In this document: one piece after another, positions 37,979 to 48,000 of the stretch | How the letters are laid out: each line of letters begins with the position of its first letter | Numbering within the stretch: the first letter of the stretch is position 1 | From: Chitinophagales bacterium | GTDB lineage: Bacteria; Bacteroidota; Bacteroidia; Chitinophagales; Chitinophagaceae | Length of the DNA stretch: 64,000 nt | Assembly: GCA_015655015.1 (NCBI GenBank) | Contig: JAATFV010000129.1 | Coordinates: forward strand, 1-64,000 | Direction of reading: 5' to 3' | Program-made: the position numbers and the translations under genes | The notes under the pieces: generated by a model | Seen by the model: the letters and a program-made list of their open reading frames with translations, nothing else | What the model was told of the DNA's origin: nothing | Database searches by the model: none

Positions 37979-39346
37979 ATGAGGAGAGCAATTTTATTCT
38001 TTTCCGTTGTATTTGTCGTTGGTCTTCCCTTCACTAACGCACAGGTGTCCATCAACATGCTGATTGTCGGAGGGGGCGGAGGTGGAGGCAGGAATGCCGG
38101 ATCAAACTCCAGTGGCGGCGGAGGAGCGGGTGGTGGACAGGTAGTATATGCTACAACTTCCGGCACTGCCGGATCAGCCTTTACAATAGTAGTAGGCGCC
38201 GGAGGAAATGGGTTCCGTTTTTCACCGGCGGTCACTCAGACGAACGGAGGCAGCTCTTCCATAACGGATGCTTCGAGTACCTGGTCTGCCCTGGGTGGAA
38301 ATGCGGGAGGGGATGCCACTGACGGGTCCTCTTCGGGGAGTGGCGGCACATCGGTGAATTCAGATGGTTCCGGGGCAGGGGGCAGGGGCGGGATTTACGA
38401 TAACGGGAACGATGCGTCCGGCTGGCCGGTTGCGGGTGGTAATGGCACGTCTGCCTATTCAGCGTGGGGTGAGGCCACGGGGACGGGCGAGCTGTCGGGA
38501 TCTACCCGGTATTATGGCGGCGGCGGAGCAGGTGGAAACTGGGGCGGGCAAAGCGGAGGAGGCAATGCTGCAGCCGGCTTAGGTGGCGGCGGCAGAAGTA
38601 ATTCGGATGCTACGGCCAATACCGGAGGCGGTGGCGGCGGGGCCAATTCCAATGGCTCCAGCGGAATGAATCTTCCCGGTGGAAACGGAGGTGCGGGCCT
38701 TGTCATTCTCAGCTATGCAGGAACGCCTGTCGCAAGCGGAGGCACCATCACGCAGAGCGGCGGTAATACCTACCATACGTTTACCAGCAGCGGAATCCTT
38801 ATGATCAACAGTACGCTTCCTATAACCTGGCAGGCTTTTACTGCTGAAAACAGGACTGGACTTATATTGCTGAAGTGGACAGTGTCTGATGAGATTAACG
38901 ATCTTCGATATGAAATTGAGCGGAGCCCGAACGGATCGAACTTTCAAACCATTGCGTCCGTGACTGCGGAAAACTCACTCAATTCCATACAGTATTCCTA
39001 TGCCGACAAAAGTCCTTTAAATAGCCGGGCCTATTACCGGATAAAACAGGTGGATATCGATGGCCGGTCCTCCTTTAGCAAAACGGTATCGATAGATGCA
39101 GAAATTGCCTCCTCTATACGGTTATTTCCCAATCCCGCTCATGACAACCTCACTATATCGATGCCTTCCACTTTAACGGGAACCTATATGTGCACTATTT
39201 ACACTGCCAGCGGCGAGAAGCTGGCAAGCAGAGAACTTATAGCCGGCACCAATAATATTGGTATGCAATCCATGAAGAACGGCTTGTATTTTATTTCAAT
39301 ATGGGCAGACGGCGTATGCATTCATGTTGAAAAGGTGACAAAGTAG
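37979..39346 (+). CDS. Glycine-rich surface protein with T9SS sorting domain
   Basis: 455 aa: signal peptide (ILFFSVVFVVGLPFTNAQ); a glycine-rich region of about 240 residues opening VSINMLIVGGGGGGGRNAG, with repeated G-rich runs (AGGNWGGQSGGG, NTGGGGGGANSNGSSG) and beta-type closers such as GAGLVILSYAGTP; a fibronectin-like middle (LKWTVSDEINDLRYEIERS to YYRIKQVDIDG); and a C-terminal type A T9SS domain (IRLFPNPAHDNLTIS to MKNGLYFISIW). The gly-rich part resembles the polyglycine domains of phage adhesins and other 'glycine-rich domain' proteins. Exported by the T9SS and anchored or released at the surface; function may be adhesion. It stands alone, opposite in direction to its neighbours. 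Confidence 0.85.
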   Translation: MRRAILFFSVVFVVGLPFTNAQVSINMLIVGGGGGGGRNAGSNSSGGGGAGGGQVVYATTSGTAGSAFTIVVGAGGNGFRFSPAVTQTNGGSSSITDASSTWSALGGNAGGDATDGSSSGSGGTSVNSDGSGAGGRGGIYDNGNDASGWPVAGGNGTSAYSAWGEATGTGELSGSTRYYGGGGAGGNWGGQSGGGNAAAGLGGGGRSNSDATANTGGGGGGANSNGSSGMNLPGGNGGAGLVILSYAGTPVASGGTITQSGGNTYHTFTSSGILMINSTLPITWQAFTAENRTGLILLKWTVSDEINDLRYEIERSPNGSNFQTIASVTAENSLNSIQYSYADKSPLNSRAYYRIKQVDIDGRSSFSKTVSIDAEIASSIRLFPNPAHDNLTISMPSTLTGTYMCTIYTASGEKLASRELIAGTNNIGMQSMKNGLYFISIWADGVCIHVEKVTK

Positions 39347-39384
39347 CCGCTTTTCTGAAACAGGTATTTCACCCGACCTTTGAC

Positions 39385-39425
39385 AGTACTCCCCCCTATA
39401 CCTGATAAGGCGGTCGGGGGGTACT
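39385..39425. terminator. Convergent terminator
   Basis: AGTAC then TCCCCCC (39385 on) pairs with GGGGGG then GTACT (39416-39425), between the rightward glycine-rich gene and the leftward GldF-GldG gene. The last bases of the leftward gene form part of the stem. Confidence 0.6.
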
Positions 39426-41784
39426 ATTTTCTTCGCCGCCGGATCAGTAATACAGCCCCGCTGATCACCAGCAAAGCAGGCAGCAGCCAGACATATACCA
39501 GCTTCAACACTGCTGCCTGATCCAAACTGAGTTTCAGGTTATTGTCCCTGGAATCCGGTCTGGAAGTGTCGACAGGGAATTGTCCATTGTCCAGCCAGCC
39601 GAACAGCGCCGTAGCAAAGTTGAAATTGCATGCACGGGGACTGTTTCTGAATAATTCCGCATTGCTCATAAAATCAGCATCTCCCATGACCACAATTTTC
39701 TGATTTTTCCCATGTATGGTCCTGGTAAGCGCAAGAGCCGTTGTATACACTGTGTCTTTAACTGCAACGCTGTTATGCCTTTTTTTATTCAAGGTATCCA
39801 GCGATGATGCTGTCACAGCCGGCTCACTCACCATATCCATGTCCGGATTACGGGCATACTGATCATTATATGTCTTTCCGGCAACAGTACGCAACAGCGG
39901 CCTGATATTGTACCCTAGAGTATCCACAGCACTAAGTGCCGCTACTCCATTCATGGACACCGGAATGGATTCCAGAAAAGGCTTGTCTGCTATTCCATTC
40001 AGATGCAAAGCGGCCTGCGTCATCCTGGGCAGCACGAGGGAAGGCTGGTAGTCTTCACTTTTTTGCGCCAGCATACCATCCATCAATTTCACTCCCAGGG
40101 GCTGCAACAGGGGATTGATCATTTCCTGCCTCCCCGGTTCCCCGGCTATCAGCAGATTCCCTCCCCCGTTGATAAATTGCTGTACATGTTCAAGGGATGC
40201 GGGGCTCAGGCTGGTCAATGGGTCTGCTATCACCAGCGCCGTAATGCTGTCGGGGATCTCCCGATCGCACAGGGATAGGGTGTCTACATCAAAGCCCTGG
40301 TTGATCAATGCCTCGCGAAAGGTCTTCTGCACCGTCATCGACTTATAAAACCTGTCACCCTTTTTAGTGATGTCCCGCTCCTGATCACCCGCAGCGAACA
40401 TTATTTTTGGCATCTTTGTCTCCAGTAATCTTTGGAAAGCCGCCGACACTTCCGTTTCCGACGGCCACATCTGCTGATCGTTGAAGACCCGCAAATACGT
40501 ACTTTTCCCGTTGTATTTCAATTGCATTACATACCTGTTCGATTCCGGTCTCAAATCGATGATCTTACGGATCTCATCGGGTCTCAGGTAATGCGAAATG
40601 TTGAAACCTCCTGCCTTTGCCCGTTGGTCTACGACCTCTTTCAGTGTCTTCCCCTTGTAAGCGCTGAACATATTATAGCCATCGGAAATGGCAGTATCAT
40701 AATAGTTGACAAAATTAAATTGAATATCCGGCTTGAACCGTACATATGGCTCCCATTTGGCCATGAACTCATTTCTATGATCCGATCTTCCGAAAGAAGA
40801 ATACGGATCCAGAAAATTACCATAGGAGGTCACTTCCAGGGGTGTTTTGCGGAGCCCGACAATGATCTTTTGGGTATTAGGCGTCAACGTGTTGACCTTG
40901 TTGGCCGTAGTATCCCAATAACCCGTTACCCCCGGGCGCGAACCGATATAACCTATGCATAATGCGGCAGCAACGACAACAGTATATCTCATCATCTTCG
41001 TTCTCAGCGGCAGACTTTGGCTCGCATTCTTTAATTTATAAATGGTAAAGGCAAGGAACATTGCTATCACGACAAGAAAATACAACACGTCCTTCGTGAC
41101 AATAAGTCCACTCAGCATGTGTCCCGTGCGTCCGTTCAGTGAAAGAAAGTAGGTCAGGTCCCGCACAAAGTCGATGTCCTGCCATAACTGACCGATATAA
41201 CTCAGGAAACCTACGATAAGAAAGGTTCCGATGGCAGCCACCACCTGGTAGCTGGTCAGACTTGACATGAACAGACCGATGGCGGCAAAGGCGTTTAACA
41301 GTAAATAAAATCCCAGTAAGGCCGACAAGAGCAATCCTATATCCGGAGACGTTATCTGAAAGACACCGGAGACCACAAATACCAAAAGCACCGCTAACAG
41401 CAATAGGTTGTACAGGGCCATAGCGACGTATTTCCCTAACACGATCTGCCTCATGCGGATAGGAGAAGAATACAGAAGACTGATGGAACCTCCGTTGATT
41501 TCCCTGCTGATCAACCCCATCGTCAACAACGGGATATAGAGATACAGGTTATTGATCGCAGTTGCGAAAAGCCCTGTATAGGAGCTGGTAAATAGTCCAT
41601 CCGTCAATGCATGAACCCCCTGTCTGCCAAATCCCCCCATTTCCTGCATGCTGGCGTATCTGTGCAGCGAACCTGAATAGACCAGGGCGCATTGTACAAA
41701 AAAGGCTATCGTGAGAAACCACGCTATAGGAGAGTAAAATAAATTCCTCCACTCATTATAAGCTATCTTGAAAACCAGTTTCAT
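39424..41784 (-). CDS. GldF-GldG fusion, ABC-2 permease plus auxiliary domain
   Basis: 786 aa. Residues 1-245 form an ABC-2 type permease of the GldF kind (FKIAYNEWRNLFYSPIAWFL, LISREINGGSISLLYSSPIRMRQIVLGKY, six membrane helices). From about 260 a GldG/ABC_transp_aux region follows: one membrane helix, then a soluble part (LTPNTQKIIVGLRKTPLEVTSY … ALVIADPLTSLSPASLEHVQQFINGGGNLLIAGEP) and a final C-terminal helix (LVYVWLLPALLVISGAVLLI). In gliding bacteria GldF and GldG are separate; single-chain 'Gldg family' proteins are known and are not proof of gliding. It follows the ATPase gene by 15 bases. Confidence 0.88.
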   Translation of the reverse strand: MKLVFKIAYNEWRNLFYSPIAWFLTIAFFVQCALVYSGSLHRYASMQEMGGFGRQGVHALTDGLFTSSYTGLFATAINNLYLYIPLLTMGLISREINGGSISLLYSSPIRMRQIVLGKYVAMALYNLLLLAVLLVFVVSGVFQITSPDIGLLLSALLGFYLLLNAFAAIGLFMSSLTSYQVVAAIGTFLIVGFLSYIGQLWQDIDFVRDLTYFLSLNGRTGHMLSGLIVTKDVLYFLVVIAMFLAFTIYKLKNASQSLPLRTKMMRYTVVVAAALCIGYIGSRPGVTGYWDTTANKVNTLTPNTQKIIVGLRKTPLEVTSYGNFLDPYSSFGRSDHRNEFMAKWEPYVRFKPDIQFNFVNYYDTAISDGYNMFSAYKGKTLKEVVDQRAKAGGFNISHYLRPDEIRKIIDLRPESNRYVMQLKYNGKSTYLRVFNDQQMWPSETEVSAAFQRLLETKMPKIMFAAGDQERDITKKGDRFYKSMTVQKTFREALINQGFDVDTLSLCDREIPDSITALVIADPLTSLSPASLEHVQQFINGGGNLLIAGEPGRQEMINPLLQPLGVKLMDGMLAQKSEDYQPSLVLPRMTQAALHLNGIADKPFLESIPVSMNGVAALSAVDTLGYNIRPLLRTVAGKTYNDQYARNPDMDMVSEPAVTASSLDTLNKKRHNSVAVKDTVYTTALALTRTIHGKNQKIVVMGDADFMSNAELFRNSPRACNFNFATALFGWLDNGQFPVDTSRPDSRDNNLKLSLDQAAVLKLVYVWLLPALLVISGAVLLIRRRRK

Positions 41785-41799
41785 TACCTGTCACTTTAG

Positions 41800-42723
41800 T
41801 TATTTTTCGGACAATTGTTTAAAGATCTCATCGAGAGCGGTCTTGTCCAGTCCTATCTCACGCAGATGCCAGCCGTTGGATACGCTGGCCTCGACAATGC
41901 GTTCTGTCACGATAGGGTCACCGGTGAAGTACAATCTGATCTGACGTTCGGTAAGAAATTCCACCCTGTCGATGCCTGGTATGGCCGCCAGATCAGCCTC
42001 AGCCGGAGGATTTTCCAGGCTGACCAATACGCTGTGCGGTTGTATATAGTTATTGAAAGCATCCATAGTGTCGGAAAATACGATCCTGCCCTGCTCGATC
42101 ATTTTAATTTCCTTACACAACAATTGGATCTCCGAGAGAATATGGGAGGAAAAGATCACGGCATGCTGCCGGGCGATATCCCTGATCAACTTTCTCACCT
42201 CTATTATCTGGTTAGGATCCAGCCCATTGGTTGGCTCATCCAGTATCACGAGCTTAGGCCTGTGAATGATGGCCTGCGCGATCCCTACACGCTGACGATA
42301 CCCTCCGGACAGGTTCCGGATCAGCCTGTTCTGAAAATGGCTTATCCCGCACAATTCCTTCACCTCACCCAGGGCAGTCTTTATATGAGCCTTATCGATG
42401 CGACGAAGCTCTGCGGTATAGGTCAGGTATTCATCCACGGTCACATCCGGGTATAAGGGCGGGTTCTGCGCTAAGAATCCAATGTTGGCCTTTGCCAGCA
42501 GGGGCTGCTTCCGCATATCGACCCCGCCGATGTATACATTCCCTTCCGTTTGATTGAGAACGCCGCATACGATATTCATCGTGGTGGACTTTCCGGCGCC
42601 GTTCGACCCCAGCAATCCCACAATGCCGGTGTGCGCTATTTCCAGGTTGATATCCCTGATGGCCCAATTGGCGCCGTTGTACCGGTGAGATAAATGCTCT
42701 ATTTTTAAAAAAGGAGGATTCAT
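41800..42723 (-). CDS. ABC transporter ATPase, GldA-like
   Basis: 307 aa. Walker A GSNGAGKST (40-48), Q-loop FLAQNPPLYPD, signature LSGGYRQRV (138-146), Walker B LVILDEPTNGLDP, and H-loop SSHILSEIQ. A C-terminal extension of about 90 residues (DAFNNYIQPHSVLVSLENPP …) matches the GldA/CcmA-like subclass. Energises the fused permease downstream. Its ATG overlaps the stop of the DUF4397 gene by one base (TAATG), so the three genes are translated together. Confidence 0.93.
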   Translation of the reverse strand: MNPPFLKIEHLSHRYNGANWAIRDINLEIAHTGIVGLLGSNGAGKSTTMNIVCGVLNQTEGNVYIGGVDMRKQPLLAKANIGFLAQNPPLYPDVTVDEYLTYTAELRRIDKAHIKTALGEVKELCGISHFQNRLIRNLSGGYRQRVGIAQAIIHRPKLVILDEPTNGLDPNQIIEVRKLIRDIARQHAVIFSSHILSEIQLLCKEIKMIEQGRIVFSDTMDAFNNYIQPHSVLVSLENPPAEADLAAIPGIDRVEFLTERQIRLYFTGDPIVTERIVEASVSNGWHLREIGLDKTALDEIFKQLSEK

Positions 42724-43514
42724 TAAAAATTATTTATTAATATGACCTGGGGCCGATAGGTGCCGACACTGTCGGTAGACCCGATGAGCGCCAGGGTGTT
42801 ATTTTTAAACAACCATAGATTGGGATTATAACTCAGCCCCTGGGCGCCGGGCTGGTTCACTGTATAGGTATTGATCAGCGTACCCGTCACAGCATTTCTG
42901 AACTCGAATTTGTATGACGTTATGCTGCGTGTCGCCGGATAGCGGATGAATCCCGTCGCCCCTTTGTAGGCAAGATTGCTGACCTCCTTTACGGCGGGGG
43001 TAACCTGCTGGTTTATATTTACAGACTCACCGGAAGATAATATATTGACAAAACGTATCCCCGCCGTACTGTCGTTATTGGGATAATACGCTATCGTATC
43101 ATTCGTGAACAACACATCCGGATGGGCAGGGGTACCCGTTACAAACACGCTATGTACGCTTCCGGTCTCCAGGTCCACCGGCACTGTCACCAGGGGATGG
43201 GCTTGCGGCAACGTATCTATGTAATTGTAAAATGCCAGCATCCTTTTTCCGGTATAATCCAATTGATCAGCGACAGAGAAGCTGCCATAAATAACATGCA
43301 GAGAATAAAAATATTGGGGCAAAGGGGTGCTTGCGTCAAAATTAGGGATGATCTGCCTTTGCCCGACGGCAGCGTTCACCACGGTCAGAGAAGCCGTGTC
43401 GGATGACAGCGTAGTCTTTTTACACGATGCCATTGAAGCAGCCGTTATAACGAATAACAGCAGCATATAAGACCTGGCTGTTTTTACCTGTTCTTTACAC
43501 ATTGTAAAATGCAT
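42723..43514 (-). CDS. DUF4397-domain lipoprotein
   Basis: 263 aa. Lipobox ASMASC near residue 31 after a hydrophobic segment (MLLLFVITAASMASC). The DUF4397 domain, an immunoglobulin-like beta-fold, starts ASLTVVNAAVGQRQIIPNF and includes VTVPVDLETGSVHSVFVTG and IRFVNILSSGESVNI. Its start could be M1, M5 or M17; none has a clear ribosome-binding site. It is the link gene between SusC/SusD of locus 3 and the ABC exporter. Role unknown; possibly a periplasmic or surface partner of the transporter. Confidence 0.8.
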   Translation of the reverse strand: MHFTMCKEQVKTARSYMLLLFVITAASMASCKKTTLSSDTASLTVVNAAVGQRQIIPNFDASTPLPQYFYSLHVIYGSFSVADQLDYTGKRMLAFYNYIDTLPQAHPLVTVPVDLETGSVHSVFVTGTPAHPDVLFTNDTIAYYPNNDSTAGIRFVNILSSGESVNINQQVTPAVKEVSNLAYKGATGFIRYPATRSITSYKFEFRNAVTGTLINTYTVNQPGAQGLSYNPNLWLFKNNTLALIGSTDSVGTYRPQVILINNF

Positions 43515-43543
43515 TTAATGATTTATTGAATGGATAATACATT

Positions 43544-43605
43544 ATTAGTTCTTATAACCCGGATTAGTTCTTATAACCCGGGGGGGATTAGTTGGTATAC
43601 CCCGG
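43544..43605. repeat. 19-bp repeat derived from the SusD 3' end
   Basis: Two identical 19-base units (43544-43562 and 43563-43581), opening ATTAGTTCTTATAACCCGG, precede a third copy (43587-43605, 16 of 19 identical) that is the real 3' end of the SusD gene including its stop. Read leftward each unit encodes PGY(T/K)N and a stop. Confidence 0.85.
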
Positions 43606-45066
43606 ATTTTGTGTCAGGTTGTGGTCATACTGTATCTCCTGGCCGGGTATGGGAAATAACAGTTGAAAATCCCCGGACCAGGGCTGTTTCACGGGTATAC
43701 CGGACAACACATCATGAGCCAGTTTCAGCCTGATCAGGTCGAACCAGCGCTGCCCCCATTCACAAAAGAATTCGTCCTGGCGCTGATGTACGATCTCGTT
43801 CATCAGAGAGTCGGCAGAGATACCGGCTGACACACTGGTAAGCCCGGCCCTGTTCCGGATGACGTTCACGTCGGCAATGGCTGCAGCTGATCCCCCTCCT
43901 GCTCCGTTCGCCTCTGCTTCCGCCCTTACCAGGTATAACTCTGCCAGGCGCAAAACCATATAGTATTCCGATGCGACACCCCCTATCTGATAATTGTAAT
44001 AGCCTGTTTTATACTTGAAAGGATAGTAATAGAAGGTGCCGTTGCCCTGACCAAATAATGAATTATTCGTACTGTCCACCCAGGTTGTCCTTCTATTATC
44101 ACCAGCCTCGAAACTACCCAGCAGCTGAGAAGATAGAATGCGGCTTGGCATGCCTGTATTTGGATTGGAAGAAGGGATGAACGCCAAAGCTTCCGGGACT
44201 GCATTACCCGTACTCGATTCGTTGACATATTGCTGCAATTGCCATATGGATTCGGCGCTGTTCTTAAGAAAAACAGCATTCAGCGGGGTGTTCATCGAAT
44301 ACTTCCCGCTATTTATTACGGTCGAAGCCTCTGTCTCTGCATCCTGATACTGGCCCAGGTACAAATAGACACGGGCAAGCATCGCCGTTGCGGCATATTT
44401 ATTAGCCACTATATGTTCTCCGTTGCCATAAAGATAGTCTTCCCGTAAATTCTGCCGGGCATCTTTCAGATCGCTGACTATCTGCTGATAGATCAGGCTG
44501 ACGGGCGTCCTGGACAAGGTGGTGTTCTGATTAAAATCCGATGTCAGCACCAGGGGGATATCTCCGAACAGATTGACGAGATAGAAATAACAAAATGCAC
44601 GGATAAATTTCGATTCGGCCGTATATTCTACTCTTAAGCTATCATGGAGACCTTTGGAAGAGGAGGCTGCAATGCCGTCAATAATGGAATTACAGGCGTA
44701 GATCGTGCTGTAAGCGCTGGACCAGCACGTATTCCCATAATCATCTCCCTTGATGGTGACCTTATTCGACTGATAGATATTCGTAGAACTATAAGCGAGC
44801 AGCTCATCCGAGGTCAGGCCCAGGAACACCGTCGACAGGCCTTCGGAGAATCCATTGGAGTATTGATTGATCTGAGATGAATTGCCGTTGATCATGAGTG
44901 TATAAACTCCCGCCATGGCCGCCTTGGCTTCGACATCCGAGTTGAATACAGTTTCTGTAGTGATGCTGGACACCGGCGGAGGGATCCCGATCATTTTTTT
45001 ACAGCCGGCACTGACTGTGACCAGTAACAAAAAGATCAATCTGCCTATATTATTATAGTTGCTCAT
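43588..45066 (-). CDS. SusD/RagB-family lipoprotein (locus 3)
   Basis: 492 aa. Lipobox VSAGC near residue 22 (LVTVSAGCKKMIGI), SusD blocks EAKAAMAGVYTLMIN, AESKFIRAFCYFYLVNLFGDIP and VHQRQDEFFCEWGQRWFDLIR, ending HNLTQNPGYTN. Twelve bases after the SusC stop. Directly beyond its stop lie two extra copies of its own tail codons (43544-43581). Confidence 0.93.
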   Translation of the reverse strand: MSNYNNIGRLIFLLLVTVSAGCKKMIGIPPPVSSITTETVFNSDVEAKAAMAGVYTLMINGNSSQINQYSNGFSEGLSTVFLGLTSDELLAYSSTNIYQSNKVTIKGDDYGNTCWSSAYSTIYACNSIIDGIAASSSKGLHDSLRVEYTAESKFIRAFCYFYLVNLFGDIPLVLTSDFNQNTTLSRTPVSLIYQQIVSDLKDARQNLREDYLYGNGEHIVANKYAATAMLARVYLYLGQYQDAETEASTVINSGKYSMNTPLNAVFLKNSAESIWQLQQYVNESSTGNAVPEALAFIPSSNPNTGMPSRILSSQLLGSFEAGDNRRTTWVDSTNNSLFGQGNGTFYYYPFKYKTGYYNYQIGGVASEYYMVLRLAELYLVRAEAEANGAGGGSAAAIADVNVIRNRAGLTSVSAGISADSLMNEIVHQRQDEFFCEWGQRWFDLIRLKLAHDVLSGIPVKQPWSGDFQLLFPIPGQEIQYDHNLTQNPGYTN

Positions 45067-45078
45067 TATTGAAATAGT

Positions 45079-48000
45079 TTATAGATTAACAGATAAGCCA
45101 CCCATCACGACCCTTGGCTGGGGCATGCCGGAGAATGACTGCGTTTCCGGATCTGTCCCCTTATACCCGGTTATAAAGAACAGGTTCTGCGCATTGATAA
45201 AAATACTTGCACTTTGTATCCCTGCCCTTTTCAGGTTTTGTGCGGGCAGCGTATAGGAAAAGGACAAACTTGCCAGCCTGATAAAGGATGCGTCCGTGTA
45301 GATCCTGTCAGATGATGCAAATACTGACAGGTTATTGATGCTCTGCGCATTGCCGGCGGATGCTTTTGCATATGAAGCCTTATCCCCGGGCTTGTGCCAC
45401 ATGTCGTTATACAATTCCAGCGGAATATTATGATTGATATTGCCGACTAATCCATTGGAGGCAAAAGCATTGAGGCCCATCTGTTTTCTGAAATCGAATA
45501 AAAGGGTCAGGGATAATTTCTTATAATTCAGCTGCTGGGTAACACCGCCGGTATACGTCGGATTGAGATTCATGGCTATACGGTTGTCCGTGGTGCTGGT
45601 CATGGGGGGAACACCATAACTCTGGTTGTTTTCCAATATGCCATTATGATTGTAATCTTTATATACGTACAGACCCGTCATGGGGTCCACGCCTGTGACG
45701 TGGTACAGGTATACTGTATTCAATGCCTTTCCTACCACATATTGGGTGGCATAGGGAGAACTGGCAAAGCCAGGATATTTGAGCAATACATTCCTGTTAA
45801 AGGAAATATTAAAATTTCCCGACCAGTTGAAATCTTTCGTATGTATTATTTTACTTTCTGACAAACTGAACTCCCATCCGGTATTTTGGACCGTTGCCGG
45901 CCAGTTTGCCGTGACACCGCCGATGCCCGTGAAGGATGGGATGGGATACTGCAAAAGTTGATTGCTGCTCCGGTTCCTGTAATGTTCTACCAAAAAGGTC
46001 AGGCTATTGTCTTTAAACAAGCTGATCTCTATGGCCTCGTCCAGTTTCTTATTGGTCTGCCAGCGAAATCTCTGATTCCCCGGATTGACGCTCAACAAGG
46101 GACGGGAAACACCATCGTAGCCGGGTACCAGCGAAGTACCGGACACCGAAGACCATTGAGACAGATAGGCATAATCCGGTACGCCATCACCGCCCGTCGA
46201 GCCATAACTGCCTCTCAGTTTCAGAAAACCAAAAAAGGAAGGCAGGATCTTCTTCATCCACTTTTCTTCGGACAGTATCCACGCGCCCGCGGCCGAACCG
46301 AAGTCACCGAAAATGTTGCTTTCTCCAAACCTGGACGAACCATCGCGACGGGCATTGAAATTAAAAATATACTTGTTGTACAGATCATAGTTCAGGCGGG
46401 CGTAAACACCTACGTATTTGTAGATCCCATAATTATCATAGTCCTGCTGTACACCCGCATTGACTATTGAGTTGATCAGCGCGTCATTCGTATACCCCGT
46501 GCCATAATTGATGGTGTATTTGGAATACGAATTTTGCAGTGTCCCTCCCAGCATAACACTCAGTTTTCCAGGCCCGATGAACCTGGAGTAGTTGATCTGC
46601 GGTTCAATGGTCCATCCCCCATTATTGACGGAAGTAAAAGTGGCGGTCCCGGTCGTAATGCCGTTATAGGGGTTATTCGCAGCTATGGGATCGATATTGG
46701 TATTGCCGGTAAGGCTGAGGTTGTATCCGAAACTGGTTGAGATATCAAGTCCGGTGAGGATCTTATACTTTAAGAGCAGGTTGGAATTTAAGCTGTTCGA
46801 ACTTGTTTTCGACCGGAGTAAAAGTCCCCCGTATGGGAAGGAGGATCCCAACCCCGCCGCCGTCCATGCAGCATAATTCAAAGTCCCCGTGGAGTCATAC
46901 ATTGGCGGCGCATCGGGCGCCAGTGTGGTGGCTAACCCCGCCTGATTTACCTCATTGGTATAGGTATAGTTGTACATACCCTGAAGACCCACTGAAAATT
47001 TTCTGTCTTTGGACTGACTATTGATATTAAAATTGAGATTGCCTGCCTGATTCCCACCCGATACGGTCAATATCTCTGCTTGTTTATTATACCCTCCGCC
47101 AATCCTGAAGCTGGTGAATTCGTTGCCCCCGGAAATATCCAGGTTTAAGCTCGTCACTTTGCCGGTCCCGTTCCACAACGTCTTCTGCCAATTGACATTT
47201 TGGGTAGTATCCCAGGTCAAAAGGTCTGCGGCATTGGCGGTATTCAAGCCCAATCCATCATTCTGCAGGGCCTCTTTGCGCAATTTGACGTACTGCGAGA
47301 TATCCAGCAGCTGGTACCGCCGGACATCTTTGCTCAGTCCCTGCCTCGCATTCAGATTGATAGCAACATTCCCCCCCTTCCCTTTTTTGGTCGTCACCAG
47401 TATGACCCCATTGGCGCCTCTCGAACCATAAATGGCAGTAGCATCCGCATCTTTTAAGACGGTGATACTCTCGATGTCCATGGGATTGATACCAAACAAT
47501 GGACTTTGTCCTCCCGTCGGGGTAGCACCTATATTGAATGTCGTGACGACAGGAAGGATACTCTGACCATTTTTTTGATTGCTCCCGTCCATGTTGATAT
47601 TGGTAACGGGCATCCCATCGATGACGATCAACGGGTCGGAGCTCACCAGTGGATTGATATTATTATCACCTCTCACCTGCAGTTTCACCGGACTGCTGGC
47701 ATATCCGCTGGTTGGGGTGATGATCAGCCCGGGTACCTGTCCCCGTAACGCAAGGACAGGATTCAGGACTGGCTGCGACTCGATCTGCTGGGCAGTGACG
47801 GTTACGATGCTTCCCGTCGCCAGGCGTTTGCTGGTGGTACCATATCCCTGGATCTCCAGCTTATCCAGCTGGTCGTCGGCGGCCGAAAGCGTAAAGACCA
47901 GGTCCCTGGTTTTCTCAATACGTATACTCTTCCTGGAATAACCAATAAAGCTGGCGCTGACGACATCCCCCTGCCGGATATCATTTAAAGAGAAGCTGCC

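Noticed and set aside
38512-38706. Proline-rich frame antisense to the glycine-rich gene
   Set aside because: Poly-proline is simply the complement of the GGN codon runs; no start signal.
39424-42723. Evidence for gliding motility
   Set aside because: Single-chain GldF-GldG proteins with GldA-like ATPases occur widely in non-gliding bacteria, and no other gld or spr gene is in the window.
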